Positions 43,122 through 51,578 of a DNA stretch of 64,000 nt are shown in pieces. How positions within the stretch are numbered: the stretch's first letter is position 1; the number at the start of each line of letters is the position of its first letter. Source of the DNA: Bin75 sp965200435 (GTDB lineage Bacteria; Nitrospirota; Nitrospiria; Nitrospirales; UBA8639); assembly GCA_965200435.1 (NCBI GenBank), contig OZ241337.1, positions 2,108,001 through 2,172,000 on the forward strand. The letters are read 5' to 3'. A program made the position numbers and the translations under genes. Below the pieces are notes generated by a model that ran no database searches, was not told the DNA's origin, and saw only the letters and a list, made by a program, of their open reading frames with translations.

Positions 43122-44718
43122 GCATGGCTCCTTTGCGTCGAGATGAAAGGCGGGTGTCAACCGCTGATGGCTCGTAGAGAAAACGAGTGAACGAGAACAC
43201 AAAGAGAACCATTATAACACAGGTCCACGCAAACACGTCGCCAAATTGTGTATACCACGTCGAGGGTACGCTCAGGGGGATCGATCCGGTGACGGCGCGT
43301 TCGGTAAAAATGGGCGTCGTCGCAAGAATGCGTCCGGTCGGATCGATCAATCCGGACACGCCGGTATTGGCGGCGCGGGCAAACGCCATACGATTTTCGA
43401 CGGCGCGGAAGACAACCATCGCGAAATGTTGGTGTGGGGCCACGGTTTTTCCGAACCAGGCGTCATTGGTGATCGTGACCAGGAAATTGGCGCCTTCACG
43501 GGCGAGTCGCCGCACAAGATCCGGAAAAATGACCTCGAAGCAGATGGCGACCCCGAAGCGGGTCTTCTGTTGGTCCGGTCCTCGCGCAAAGGACAGCAGG
43601 ATCGGGCCTGGTCCCGGCTGAAAGTCGCCGATTCCGACGACCAGCTTGTCCAGGAAAAAGAGAATCCGTTTCAGTGGAATGTATTCCCCGAAGGGGACGA
43701 GATGTTGCTTGTCGTACCGGCCGGTGATTTCCCCGGAGGGGTTCAGCAGGTATGCGCTGTTCAGCAGGTACGGGGTGCCGTCGCGTTCACGCCTGAGCGC
43801 CGGACTGCCGAACAAAAGCGGGACCCGGGCCTCCTTTGTTATTCCGGTCACCAGAGATCGATAGCCTGGCTCCTGTTCGAATACAAAGGGCGTGGCCGCT
43901 TCAGGCCAAAGGAGCAACTCGGACTTGGACCGGATGGTTTCCGTGAGCCGCCGGTATCGTGTCAACGTTTCCACGCGATAGGCCGTGTCCCACTTATGGG
44001 CTTGGTCGATATTGGCCTGAACGATTCCGATAGCGAGTTTGTCCGACGGTGGAAGATGCAGTTGACTCAGCCCATAGAGCCAGACCCCGAGGACGACGGC
44101 AATGGCTGAGGCCAGCGGAATCCAGTGTCGAAGGCCCTGCCGCGGTTTTTCGGTCAACATCCAACGGAACAGGAGAAACAAGGAGACGTTCACCAGCACG
44201 ACGAGAAATGACACGCCGTAGACCCCGGTCACATTGGCGATCTGGATAAGAGACAATCGTTGAAATTGGGAGTAGCCCAACAGACCCCAGGGCAATCCGC
44301 TGAACGCGTGGGTACGCACGTATTCCAGAGAGACCCACAAACAGGGTGCGGCTATCCAGGTTGCGGCAACCCTTCGTTGTTCCAGCCGGACAAATCCCCA
44401 GGCATACAGACCGACGTACAGCCCCAGATAGCCCGCCAACAAAAGCATGAGCGCGATGCTGACGGGCAGTGGGACTTTGCCATAGAGATGCATGGCGGTC
44501 ACCACCCAATACATCGTGCCGGTAAACGCCAGAAAGCCTGCCAACCATCCGCGCAAAAAGGCTTGACCCGTCGTGACGCCGGTCAGCACCCGGTGTAGTG
44601 GCAGGAGCGCCACCCAGGCGAACAGATCCCAAGGAACCCCTTCACCCAGATTGCAGACCGAGAGCGAATACGCCGTACCCGCGAGGAGACAATAGAACCA
44701 CACACGCGTTTTCGACAT
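43114..44718 (-). CDS. lnt: Apolipoprotein N-acyltransferase
   Basis: 534 residues with about seven N-terminal membrane helices, then a periplasmic nitrilase-like domain. The catalytic Glu-Lys-Cys triad is visible: LLWPEAATPF (about 270), YDKQHLVPFGEY (about 340) and AICFEVIFPDLVRR (about 395). The enzyme adds the third acyl chain to the N-terminal Cys of lipoproteins in the inner membrane. It lies in the same operon direction as prfB, lysS, lolC and lolD, linking lipoprotein maturation to export. Confidence 0.94.
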   Translation of the reverse strand: MSKTRVWFYCLLAGTAYSLSVCNLGEGVPWDLFAWVALLPLHRVLTGVTTGQAFLRGWLAGFLAFTGTMYWVVTAMHLYGKVPLPVSIALMLLLAGYLGLYVGLYAWGFVRLEQRRVAATWIAAPCLWVSLEYVRTHAFSGLPWGLLGYSQFQRLSLIQIANVTGVYGVSFLVVLVNVSLFLLFRWMLTEKPRQGLRHWIPLASAIAVVLGVWLYGLSQLHLPPSDKLAIGIVQANIDQAHKWDTAYRVETLTRYRRLTETIRSKSELLLWPEAATPFVFEQEPGYRSLVTGITKEARVPLLFGSPALRRERDGTPYLLNSAYLLNPSGEITGRYDKQHLVPFGEYIPLKRILFFLDKLVVGIGDFQPGPGPILLSFARGPDQQKTRFGVAICFEVIFPDLVRRLAREGANFLVTITNDAWFGKTVAPHQHFAMVVFRAVENRMAFARAANTGVSGLIDPTGRILATTPIFTERAVTGSIPLSVPSTWYTQFGDVFAWTCVIMVLFVFSFTRFLYEPSAVDTRLSSRRKGAMHA

Positions 44719-44926
44719 AAGGCTGTACGGTAGGGGAACCTACTAATTGTTGCAAGGAAGTCCCATGCTTGGGGTGGGCTTTGCGTGCATGATCTCCGGT
44801 GTCTCGTGACTCCGTTTCCACCCACGGCTTTGACGTTACATAATGAGGCTGCCGAATGGCTGGGCATTGGCCGTTGGCACGATGTTGAGAATCCGAATCG
44901 GCGACCTTGAGAAGGATAATCAGTTC
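44719..44926. other. Spacer between lnt and bfr
   Basis: No gene is visible. A GTAGG-GGAA-CCTAC inverted repeat (about 44730-44743) lies close upstream of lnt and may be part of its control region. Confidence 0.4.
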
Positions 44927-44942
44927 TAGGTGAAATCACCTA
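44927..44942. promoter_or_regulatory. Inverted repeat TAGGTGA-N2-TCACCTA upstream of the bfr promoter
   Basis: Perfect 7-bp arms separated by AA, ending 10 bases before the -35 box of the bfr promoter. The TAGGT/ACCTA half-sites resemble DtxR/IdeR/MntR-type metal-regulator sites but the inner spacing is one base shorter than the IdeR consensus. A metal-dependent regulator is plausible; its identity is not shown. Confidence 0.5.
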
Positions 44943-44952
44943 ATATTTTTTA

Positions 44953-44982
44953 TTGACATTCGGCGGAAATGCAGAGTAAATT
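44953..44982 (+). promoter_or_regulatory. Probable sigma70 promoter of bfr
   Basis: -35 TTGACA (44953-44958), 18-base spacer, -10 TAAATT (44977-44982). It lies 87 bases upstream of the bfr start and just after the inverted repeat at 44927. Confidence 0.65.
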
Positions 44983-45069
44983 GATCGTACGATGTTCATC
45001 GAACGACAGAAATTTTCATAACGGGCGAAACCCCATCACGCAACGCGCGTTCCAAGAAAGGAGATCGCC

Positions 45070-45549
45070 ATGAAAGCCAAACAAGGAGTCGTGAATCTTC
45101 TCAATAAGCTGTTGACCGAAGAATTGACGGTCATCAATCAATATTTTTTGCACGCCAAAATGTGCAAGAACTGGGGGTATGAGCGATTGCATCATCACGT
45201 GTTAGATCGAAGCTACGGAGAAATGAAAGATGCGCAACGGGTGATCGATCACATTCTGTATCTGGAGGGCCTTCCCAACATGCAGCGACTCGGAACGGTC
45301 AAAATCGGAGAAACCGTGCCGGAACAGTTGAAAGCGGACTTGGGCAAGGAAAAATCCATGGTTGCCTTGATCAGCGAAGGCATCCAGCATTGTACGAAGG
45401 TCGGTGATTTTACGACGCGCCACATACTGGAAGAGATGGTTGCCGATGAAGAAGAGCACATTGACTGGATCGAAACCCAGTTGGAAACCATCAAGCAAGT
45501 GGGGTTGGAGAATTACCTGAGCGAACAAATCCACAAAGAAGGCAGTTAA
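45070..45549 (+). CDS. bfr: Bacterioferritin
   Basis: 159 residues, the normal length. Ferroxidase residues E18 (TEELT), E51 (YGEMKD) and the C-terminal DEEEHIDW glutamate/histidine are present, and Met52, the heme-ligand position, is conserved (GEM). Position 54, usually His in the EMKHA motif, is Asp here (EMKDA), so one diiron ligand is altered. Bacterioferritin oxidises Fe(II) and stores it in a 24-subunit shell in the cytosol. AAAGGAG precedes ATG 45070. A promoter and operator-like repeat lie upstream; the thioredoxin-fold gene follows after 4 bases. Confidence 0.92.
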   Translation: MKAKQGVVNLLNKLLTEELTVINQYFLHAKMCKNWGYERLHHHVLDRSYGEMKDAQRVIDHILYLEGLPNMQRLGTVKIGETVPEQLKADLGKEKSMVALISEGIQHCTKVGDFTTRHILEEMVADEEEHIDWIETQLETIKQVGLENYLSEQIHKEGS

Positions 45550-45553
45550 GCCT

Positions 45554-46108
45554 ATGGCGTTGACTCATTCAACCATGTTGGCGTTGGGAACGACCGTTCC
45601 GGATTTTCAATTGCCTGACGTCGTGTCGGGCGCAATGATCCGTCCCGACCGATTGGTCGGGGAAAAGGGCTTGCTGGTGATGTTCATTTGCCGGCATTGC
45701 CCCTATGTCGTCCACGTGCAACAGGAGTTGGGCCGGTTGGGCCGGGATTATGCCGGGAAAGCCCTGGGCGTGATTGCGATCAGCAGTAACGACGTGAACA
45801 ACTATCCCGATGATCATCCGGAACGATTACGAGCCATGGCCCGGGAACTCGAGTTTACGTTTCCCTACTGTTACGACGAAAGCCAGGCCGTGGGCAAAGC
45901 CTTCACCGCGGCCTGTACCCCGGATTTCTTTTTGTTCGACAAGTCACGGAAGTTGGTCTACCGAGGGCAACTCGATGACAGCCGTCCGGGGAACGGGAAG
46001 CCGGTGACGGGAAAAGACCTGCGGGCAGCAATCGATGCCATCCTGGCAGAGCAGCCCGTGAGTCAGGAGCAACGCCCCAGCGCCGGGTGCAACATCAAGT
46101 GGAAGTAG
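45554..46108 (+). CDS. Thioredoxin-fold peroxiredoxin-like protein
   Basis: 184 residues with the AhpC/TSA-type layout: PDFQLPDVVSG near the N-terminus, the active-site CRHCPYV (about residue 51) and cis-Pro loop TPDFFLFD (about 137). CxxC-type cysteines suggest a thiol reductase or peroxidase. No signal peptide. It lies 4 bases after bfr, so it is probably co-expressed and may handle peroxide made during iron oxidation; that link is inference. Confidence 0.8.
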   Translation: MALTHSTMLALGTTVPDFQLPDVVSGAMIRPDRLVGEKGLLVMFICRHCPYVVHVQQELGRLGRDYAGKALGVIAISSNDVNNYPDDHPERLRAMARELEFTFPYCYDESQAVGKAFTAACTPDFFLFDKSRKLVYRGQLDDSRPGNGKPVTGKDLRAAIDAILAEQPVSQEQRPSAGCNIKWK

Positions 46109-46129
46109 GGAATCATGATGGTTGTTCCC

Positions 46130-46152
46130 TACGGCAGGGGCAAGCCCCCGTG
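46130..46152. terminator. Possible hairpin between convergent genes
   Basis: GGGGC-AA-GCCCC hairpin in the gap between the genes ending at 46108 and 46172. There is no clear T-run, so its role as a bidirectional terminator is only suggested. Confidence 0.3.
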
Positions 46153-46171
46153 GTCTTCTGCGAACGGATCG

Positions 46172-47719
46172 TCAGCGCATCCTGGCAAACAATTTCTCCA
46201 ATAATCGTTTCTTGCGCTCGGTGAAAGTACTTTTCCGCCAGGCATTGGCGACCTTTTTAATGACTTCGGCTTGGGTGGGATACGGATGAATCGTGCCGGT
46301 GATCGCCCCCAAGCCCAGTCCTCCTTTCATCGCCAACGTGAATTCGCTGATCATGTCACCGGCATGGGTCGCGACGATTGTCGCGCCCACAATGGAATCG
46401 GTTCCTTTTTTGACGTGTACGCGAGCAAACCCTTGCTCCTCCCCATCTAAAATCGCCCGATCGACTTCGTCGAGCTTGAACGTAAAGGTATCGACCTCAA
46501 GACCCTTGTTCTTCGCCTCGGTTTCATACAGCCCGACGTGTGCGATTTCCGGATCCGTATAGGTCGCCCAAGGGATCGTGAGCGAATCCGTTTTGGCGTA
46601 ACCCAACCCGAGGGGGTGGGGAAATAAGGCATTTTGAATGACGATTTGGGCCATGGCGTCCGCTGCATGGGTAAATTTGAACGGGAAACACACGTCACCG
46701 GCAGCATAGACGTTGGGATTGGTTGTCTGGAGTCGATTGTTGACCTTCACGCCGCTCGTTGTCTCGTACTCCACGCCGGCCGTTTCGAGTCCGAGATCTT
46801 CCACGTTGGGCGCACGTCCGATCCCGACAAGGATCTCATCGACCACGACTTCGTTGTGCTCACCATGACGGTTATAACGCAGGATTTTCTCTTGTCCGCG
46901 TGATTCGACGGTTGTGACCCGTGAATCAAAGACGAACGTGACGCCGTCTTGAGCCATTTGCGTTTGGACGATTTCCGCGGCATCCGCGTCTTCCCGGGGG
47001 AGAATATGCCCTTTTCGTTCGAACAGCCACACGCGGCTGCCGAATCGAGCGAAAGCCTGAGCCATCTCGCAGCCGATCGGCCCGGCGCCGATGACGGCCA
47101 GGCGCGGAGGTAGCCGGGTTAAGGAAAAGAAGGTCTCGTTCGTCAAATAGCCTGTTGCTTCCAGGCCTTGAATCGTTGGGGCGGCCGCGCGTGCGCCGGT
47201 ACAGATTGCGGCTCTCGAAAATTGGAGCGTGGTGCCGTCCACGTCGATCGTATTCACGCCGGTGAAACGGCCCGCGCCCATGAACACGTCGACGCCCAAG
47301 CCCGTAAAACGATGGGCCGAATCCACCCGGCTGAGGCGTGCTCGAAGTTTTCGCATTCTCGCCATGGCGGCCCCGAAATCGGTTCTGACTCCATCCGGAA
47401 CGGTCACGCCGAATTCTTGAGCACGTTGCACCGCGTTCCACGCCCGAGACGCGCGAATGACACCTTTGGACGGCACGCATCCGACGTTCAGGCAATCCCC
47501 GCCCATCAGGTGTCGTTCGACCAGGGCTGCCTTCGCGCCAAGCCCGGCGGCCACTGCCGCCGTGACCAACCCGGACGTGCCGGCCCCGATGACGACGATA
47601 TTGTAGCGACCGGTTGGTGTGGGGTTGATCCAGGTTGGCGGATGGACATTCTGAACGAGTTGCTGATTGAACTCATCCATCGGGTCTAGGGTTACGGGTT
47701 GATCTCGATGGTTTTGCAT
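46172..47719 (-). CDS. Mercuric-reductase-like FAD pyridine nucleotide-disulfide oxidoreductase
   Basis: 515 residues from ATG 47719 (AAGGAG before it). The FAD-binding motif NIVVIGAGTSGLVTA (about 35), the redox disulfide GGDCLNVGCVPSKG (about 73), the NAD-binding VIGAGPIGCEMAQAF and the dimerisation domain (TIHPYPTQAEVIKKVANAWRK) are all present. It lacks the MerA C-terminal vicinal Cys pair, so mercury reduction is not supported; a dihydrolipoamide or other disulfide substrate is more likely. An upstream extension to 47869 is less likely. It is the last gene of a three-gene minus-strand operon with a VTT membrane protein and a second such oxidoreductase. Confidence 0.85.
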   Translation of the reverse strand: MQNHRDQPVTLDPMDEFNQQLVQNVHPPTWINPTPTGRYNIVVIGAGTSGLVTAAVAAGLGAKAALVERHLMGGDCLNVGCVPSKGVIRASRAWNAVQRAQEFGVTVPDGVRTDFGAAMARMRKLRARLSRVDSAHRFTGLGVDVFMGAGRFTGVNTIDVDGTTLQFSRAAICTGARAAAPTIQGLEATGYLTNETFFSLTRLPPRLAVIGAGPIGCEMAQAFARFGSRVWLFERKGHILPREDADAAEIVQTQMAQDGVTFVFDSRVTTVESRGQEKILRYNRHGEHNEVVVDEILVGIGRAPNVEDLGLETAGVEYETTSGVKVNNRLQTTNPNVYAAGDVCFPFKFTHAADAMAQIVIQNALFPHPLGLGYAKTDSLTIPWATYTDPEIAHVGLYETEAKNKGLEVDTFTFKLDEVDRAILDGEEQGFARVHVKKGTDSIVGATIVATHAGDMISEFTLAMKGGLGLGAITGTIHPYPTQAEVIKKVANAWRKSTFTERKKRLLEKLFARMR

Positions 47720-47795
47720 GGGCGCTCCTTCGTGACGGTGCGATGTGTATGGACGTTGTCCCATCCCTGAACCGCAGGCAAGCGAAAATGGGGTC

Positions 47796-48503
47796 TCAAC
47801 CAGGATGTTTCCTTTTCGTGAATGTACGATAAGCAATGGGAACGAGGGCCAGCAGACCCAGGAAGACAAACGCCATCAAGACGGATGGTGAGGCAATATC
47901 CGCTAACGAGTTGATGCCGCCGAGTTCTTTCCCGGCGTTAGCGTAGACAAAGCTTCCGGGGATAATGCCAATGGAGGTTGCCGCGATATAGGTACGAAGC
48001 CTGACTCGAGTCAGGCCGGACACAAGGTTGACTAAAAAGAAAGGAAACGCTGGGATAAGCCGTAACGTCAGAAGATAGCCAAAGGCATTTTCGGCAAATC
48101 CGGCCTGGATGGCTTCCATGCGATCTCCGAATTTGCGTTCGACCCAATCGCGTAAGATGTAGCGCGCAGCTAAAAAGGACAGGGTCGCTCCGGTTGTGGC
48201 CCCGACGTTGACGAAAAGCGTCCCGGGGATACTCCCGAATAAAAAGCCGCCCGTCAGGGTCATGATGGCCCCCCCAGGCAGCGAAAATCCGGTTTGAAGA
48301 ATATACAACGTTACGTACAGGATCACGGCAATGAGATAATGGTCGTCGGTATACGTTCGCAGGGCATCTCTATTGGGTTTCAGGGCTTCAAGGGACACGT
48401 AGCGTCCAACGTCGAAATAAAAAAATGCTCCGAGCCCCAGTCCCAGAATTCCAAGAATAACAATTTTCCCGATAGGCCAGGAAGATTCAGCCGAATCGGT
48501 CAT
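47796..48503 (-). CDS. TVP38/TMEM64 (VTT domain) membrane protein
   Basis: 235 residues with five or six hydrophobic helices and the VTT/DedA-like core (FSLPGGAIMTLTGGFLFG, then RLIPAFPFFLVNLVSGLTRV). The family is associated with lipid scrambling or transport; the substrate is not known. It lies between two flavin disulfide oxidoreductase genes (76 and 34 base gaps), a recurrent arrangement suggesting a linked redox-membrane function. Confidence 0.85.
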   Translation of the reverse strand: MTDSAESSWPIGKIVILGILGLGLGAFFYFDVGRYVSLEALKPNRDALRTYTDDHYLIAVILYVTLYILQTGFSLPGGAIMTLTGGFLFGSIPGTLFVNVGATTGATLSFLAARYILRDWVERKFGDRMEAIQAGFAENAFGYLLTLRLIPAFPFFLVNLVSGLTRVRLRTYIAATSIGIIPGSFVYANAGKELGGINSLADIASPSVLMAFVFLGLLALVPIAYRTFTKRKHPG

Positions 48504-48537
48504 CGTGACCTCCTCTCGTGTTTTGTGGTGGAACGGC

Positions 48538-49941
48538 TCAGGTCATGCGTTCTTCGCGTTGGCCTGCGCGGGCCTTGAGTTGATTGGCTAATTCCTCGGC
48601 GGGATAGGTGATGATCTCGGCAAGGGTAGGGTGATAATGGGGCATCCGAACAAGATCATGCACCGTCCCCTGGTAATACATGACGGCAATGAGTTCATGG
48701 ATCAGTTCAGCGGCATCCGGTCCGACAATATGGGCTCCCAAAATTTTGCCGTTTGGCGAAGCCAGGAGTTTGACGTGACCATGCGTTTCACCCAACGTCA
48801 ATGATTTCCCGTGATCAGCAAACGGATACGAGGCAACCCGGTAGGGCACCTGCCGGTTCCTGCATTCTTTTTCGCTTAACCCGACGCTGGCGATTTGGGG
48901 ATCGGTAAAGACGACCTGGGTCTTGAGCCGGTCGTCGTATCGGCGGGGGGGGGCCTGGGGATGGACGGCGTTCCATCCTGCAATTTCTCCTTGTTGGATT
49001 GCAATGTGAACGATTTCATGCAGTCCGTTCACGTCACCCACGGCATACACGTGTGGCTGGCTGGTCCGCATCGTATCGTCAACCACGATGTTGCCCTGAC
49101 GCACCTCGACCCGTGCCGCTTCCAGGTTCAATCCATCGACGTTCGGACGTCGTCCGAGGGCTTGGAGAATCACCTCCGCGGAAACGGTTTTTTCCTGTCC
49201 TTCATGGGTCAGGTGGGCCACTTTTTGCGACCCGTCCCGGGTAAACCGGTGGAGCCGGGTATCGGTCAGCACCGTCATGCCCTCTTCCCGGAACCGTGCC
49301 TCCACCGGACGGGCCAAGTCTTTGTCCCCTTGTGACATGACGTGAGGACTTCGCTGGATCAGCGTCACGGAGGTTCCGATGCGCTGAAAAAATTGAGCCA
49401 ATTCCAGAGCCACGGGGCCACCGCCGAGCACGAGCATGGATTGTGGCGCATCGTGGAGTTCCAGGGCCTCATCGCTGGTGAGATAGCCGACTTCTTCGAG
49501 TCCGGCTATCGGGAGACGTGCGACCACGGACCCCGTGGAGATAAGAAACGCCTTGGCCGTAAGCGTGTGGGAGCCGGCCCGGACTTCGTGGGGCGAGAGG
49601 AACGCGGCGCGTTCCTCGTATAGGGTGAAACGGGAATCTTTCAGCGCCTGAATACGATCCTCGGCAAATTCATCGACGAGTCGGGCCTTGCGACTGATGA
49701 TGCCGGAGAGATCGGCTTTCGCGTCAATCGCGTATAACCCGAATTCTTCCGCCCGTTTCATGAGTGACATGACGTCTGAGGATCGCAGGATCGTCTTGGT
49801 CGGCATGCACCCGCGTAAAATACAGAGGCCCCCTAACGGCCCATGGTCGATAATGCCGACATTGGCGCCTGCATCACGTGCCGTCCGTGCCGCGGCATAT
49901 CCTGCGGACCCTCCGCCGATGATCACGACATCATGTGTCAT
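48538..49941 (-). CDS. Dihydrolipoamide-dehydrogenase-like FAD oxidoreductase
   Basis: 467 residues. FAD motif VIIGGGSAGYAAARTARDAG (about 5-24), redox disulfide GGLCILRGCMPTKTI (about 37-51), NAD motif VLGGGPVALELAQFF (about 172) and a complete dimerisation domain (MPHYHPTLAEIITYPAEEL). The CxxxxC disulfide fits LPD/glutathione-reductase type enzymes. It contains an intact G9 run (48945-48953) coding APPRR without a frame change. It is the first gene of the operon running to 46172. Confidence 0.85.
   Translation of the reverse strand: MTHDVVIIGGGSAGYAAARTARDAGANVGIIDHGPLGGLCILRGCMPTKTILRSSDVMSLMKRAEEFGLYAIDAKADLSGIISRKARLVDEFAEDRIQALKDSRFTLYEERAAFLSPHEVRAGSHTLTAKAFLISTGSVVARLPIAGLEEVGYLTSDEALELHDAPQSMLVLGGGPVALELAQFFQRIGTSVTLIQRSPHVMSQGDKDLARPVEARFREEGMTVLTDTRLHRFTRDGSQKVAHLTHEGQEKTVSAEVILQALGRRPNVDGLNLEAARVEVRQGNIVVDDTMRTSQPHVYAVGDVNGLHEIVHIAIQQGEIAGWNAVHPQAPPRRYDDRLKTQVVFTDPQIASVGLSEKECRNRQVPYRVASYPFADHGKSLTLGETHGHVKLLASPNGKILGAHIVGPDAAELIHELIAVMYYQGTVHDLVRMPHYHPTLAEIITYPAEELANQLKARAGQREERMT
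48945..48953. repeat. G9 homopolymer inside the LPD-like gene, frame intact
   Basis: Nine consecutive G encode in-frame residues with no frame change, showing that a G/C run alone does not break genes here. Confidence 0.85.
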
Positions 49942-50244
49942 GGCATTGCAAATTTCGGTTCATCTCAATACGGTGACATCGTAGCGTAAGTGTCTTCCTT
50001 GTACAATGTCACGGATCCCTGCTCAGTGATGGGCTGGGAAGGGGCAAACCAATACCCCGTATCCATTCGGGTTGCGCCGGATGAATCATCAGGAATTCCT
50101 TGATGTTGAAGAGCGTCGCCCGCACCCCGTATGGGGCTTGCGTGTGCCTTGCGCGCGCTGCCGGTCTCTCGCCGGCGCTGTGCCGTCGGTTGGATCCCAC
50201 GCACGAGGCCGGGGCGTTCGCGCACGAACCGGAACGCGGTCTCG
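49942..50244. other. Spacer upstream of the glycosyltransferase operon
   Basis: No gene is seen. The glycosyltransferase frame is open back to about 50131, so the true start could be earlier than 50245. No clear promoter was found. Confidence 0.35.
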
Positions 50245-51561
50245 ATGATCCCGATCACAAACGAACGCGCGTGCCGGTACGTGGACGTGGCCGGTCTATG
50301 GTGCGCGTTGGGGTACGTTGCCCTTGCCGTTCTGTCGAGGCAACCCGGCGAGCCTGATTTATCGGTCTTCTTTCTCGTCGTCGCGTGGACCAGCCTGCCG
50401 GTCTTGGGCCTTTACCTGTTCTTTCGCCGGTGTGAGGACCCCTTCCCCGTTGGCCGTCTGATTTTCTGGGCCGTGGTCTTCCGGATCTGTGGGTTGGCAG
50501 GTGGGCCGTTTTTCGAAGACGACTTCTATCGGTATCTCTGGGACGGCTATCGTTTTGCGACGACCGGCACCCCCTACGGTGCAGCTCCGGAAGCGTTCTT
50601 TGCCGACCCCGGCGTTCCAACGGTGTTTCGCGGCATCCTGAACGGCATCAACTATCCCGAATTGCCGACCATTTATGCCCCGGTCACGCAAGTTGTCTTC
50701 CTGCTCGGCTATTGGTTGAAACCCGGAAGCGTCGTCACGTTACAGGTGCTCTTGATCGCCATTGATCTTGTGATGATCGCGCTGTTGCTGCGCTTGGCAC
50801 CCGCAGGGAACGTCATGCTCTACGCATGGTGTCCGTTAGTTGTCAAGGAGATTGCATTTACGGCACACCCGGACGGTATCGGCGTCTGCCTGCTGCTGGC
50901 GGCGATTGTGCTGGTTCGATCGGATCGCTGGCGGGGCGCCGCCGTCTGCCTGGGAATGGCCGTAGGAGCCAAGGTTCTGGCACTGGTTCTGGCGCCGCTG
51001 GTGCTGGTTGGCGCTGGTTTCGGGTCCTGGGTCCTGTTTCTCTTCACGCTGGTCGCGGTGTATGCGCCGTTTGTCTTGCAGGGTGGCACGGACTTCGAAT
51101 CACTGCTGGTCTTCGCGCGTGAATGGGAGTTCAATTCGGCGGCGTTCGGGTTGCTGGCCACCGTCATGCAGCCGTTCACGGCCAAGTTCGCGCTGGTCCT
51201 GTTGTATGGCATCTTCTGGGGGTGCTACTATTTTCGACGGTTCCGGAGCCGTGTCCGTGAGGTCCCACGGGGCGATTGGCTTTATGGCGCCTGCTTGATG
51301 GCCTCACCGGTCATCAATCCGTGGTATCTGCTCTGGGTACTCCCGTTTGCGGCGATTACGCCGACGGCTGCTGCGTGGACAGCCTCCGTCGCGGTGTTCC
51401 TCGGCTACGTGACCGGGCTCAACTTGAACGATGCCAACCTGCAACCGTATCAGCAGCCGATATGGGTCAGACCCGTGGAATTCAGTCTGATCCTGCTGGC
51501 CTTGGCCTATGACCTGTTTGGGAGACGGTCGAGTGGCGTGGGTAGCAGGATACACGATTGA
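50245..51561 (+). CDS. Multi-pass glycosyltransferase of the GT-C type (GT87/DUF2029-like)
   Basis: 438 residues from ATG 50245, with about ten hydrophobic helices. The early motif FFEDDFYRYLWDGYRFATTG (about 87-106), with the acidic pair in the first periplasmic loop, and PVINPWYLLWVLPFAA near the C-terminus, are typical of polyprenyl-phosphate-sugar-dependent mannosyltransferases. It would attach a sugar from a lipid-linked donor on the outer face of the inner membrane. It overlaps the region before the family-2 glycosyltransferase start, suggesting a donor-making and donor-using pair. Confidence 0.75.
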   Translation: MIPITNERACRYVDVAGLWCALGYVALAVLSRQPGEPDLSVFFLVVAWTSLPVLGLYLFFRRCEDPFPVGRLIFWAVVFRICGLAGGPFFEDDFYRYLWDGYRFATTGTPYGAAPEAFFADPGVPTVFRGILNGINYPELPTIYAPVTQVVFLLGYWLKPGSVVTLQVLLIAIDLVMIALLLRLAPAGNVMLYAWCPLVVKEIAFTAHPDGIGVCLLLAAIVLVRSDRWRGAAVCLGMAVGAKVLALVLAPLVLVGAGFGSWVLFLFTLVAVYAPFVLQGGTDFESLLVFAREWEFNSAAFGLLATVMQPFTAKFALVLLYGIFWGCYYFRRFRSRVREVPRGDWLYGACLMASPVINPWYLLWVLPFAAITPTAAAWTASVAVFLGYVTGLNLNDANLQPYQQPIWVRPVEFSLILLALAYDLFGRRSSGVGSRIHD

Positions 51562-51578
51562 CGATACGTCTGGATGCA

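Noticed and set aside
46172..47719. Annotation as true mercuric reductase
   Set aside because: The C-terminal vicinal cysteine pair that MerA uses to take up mercury is absent, and no mer genes are near.
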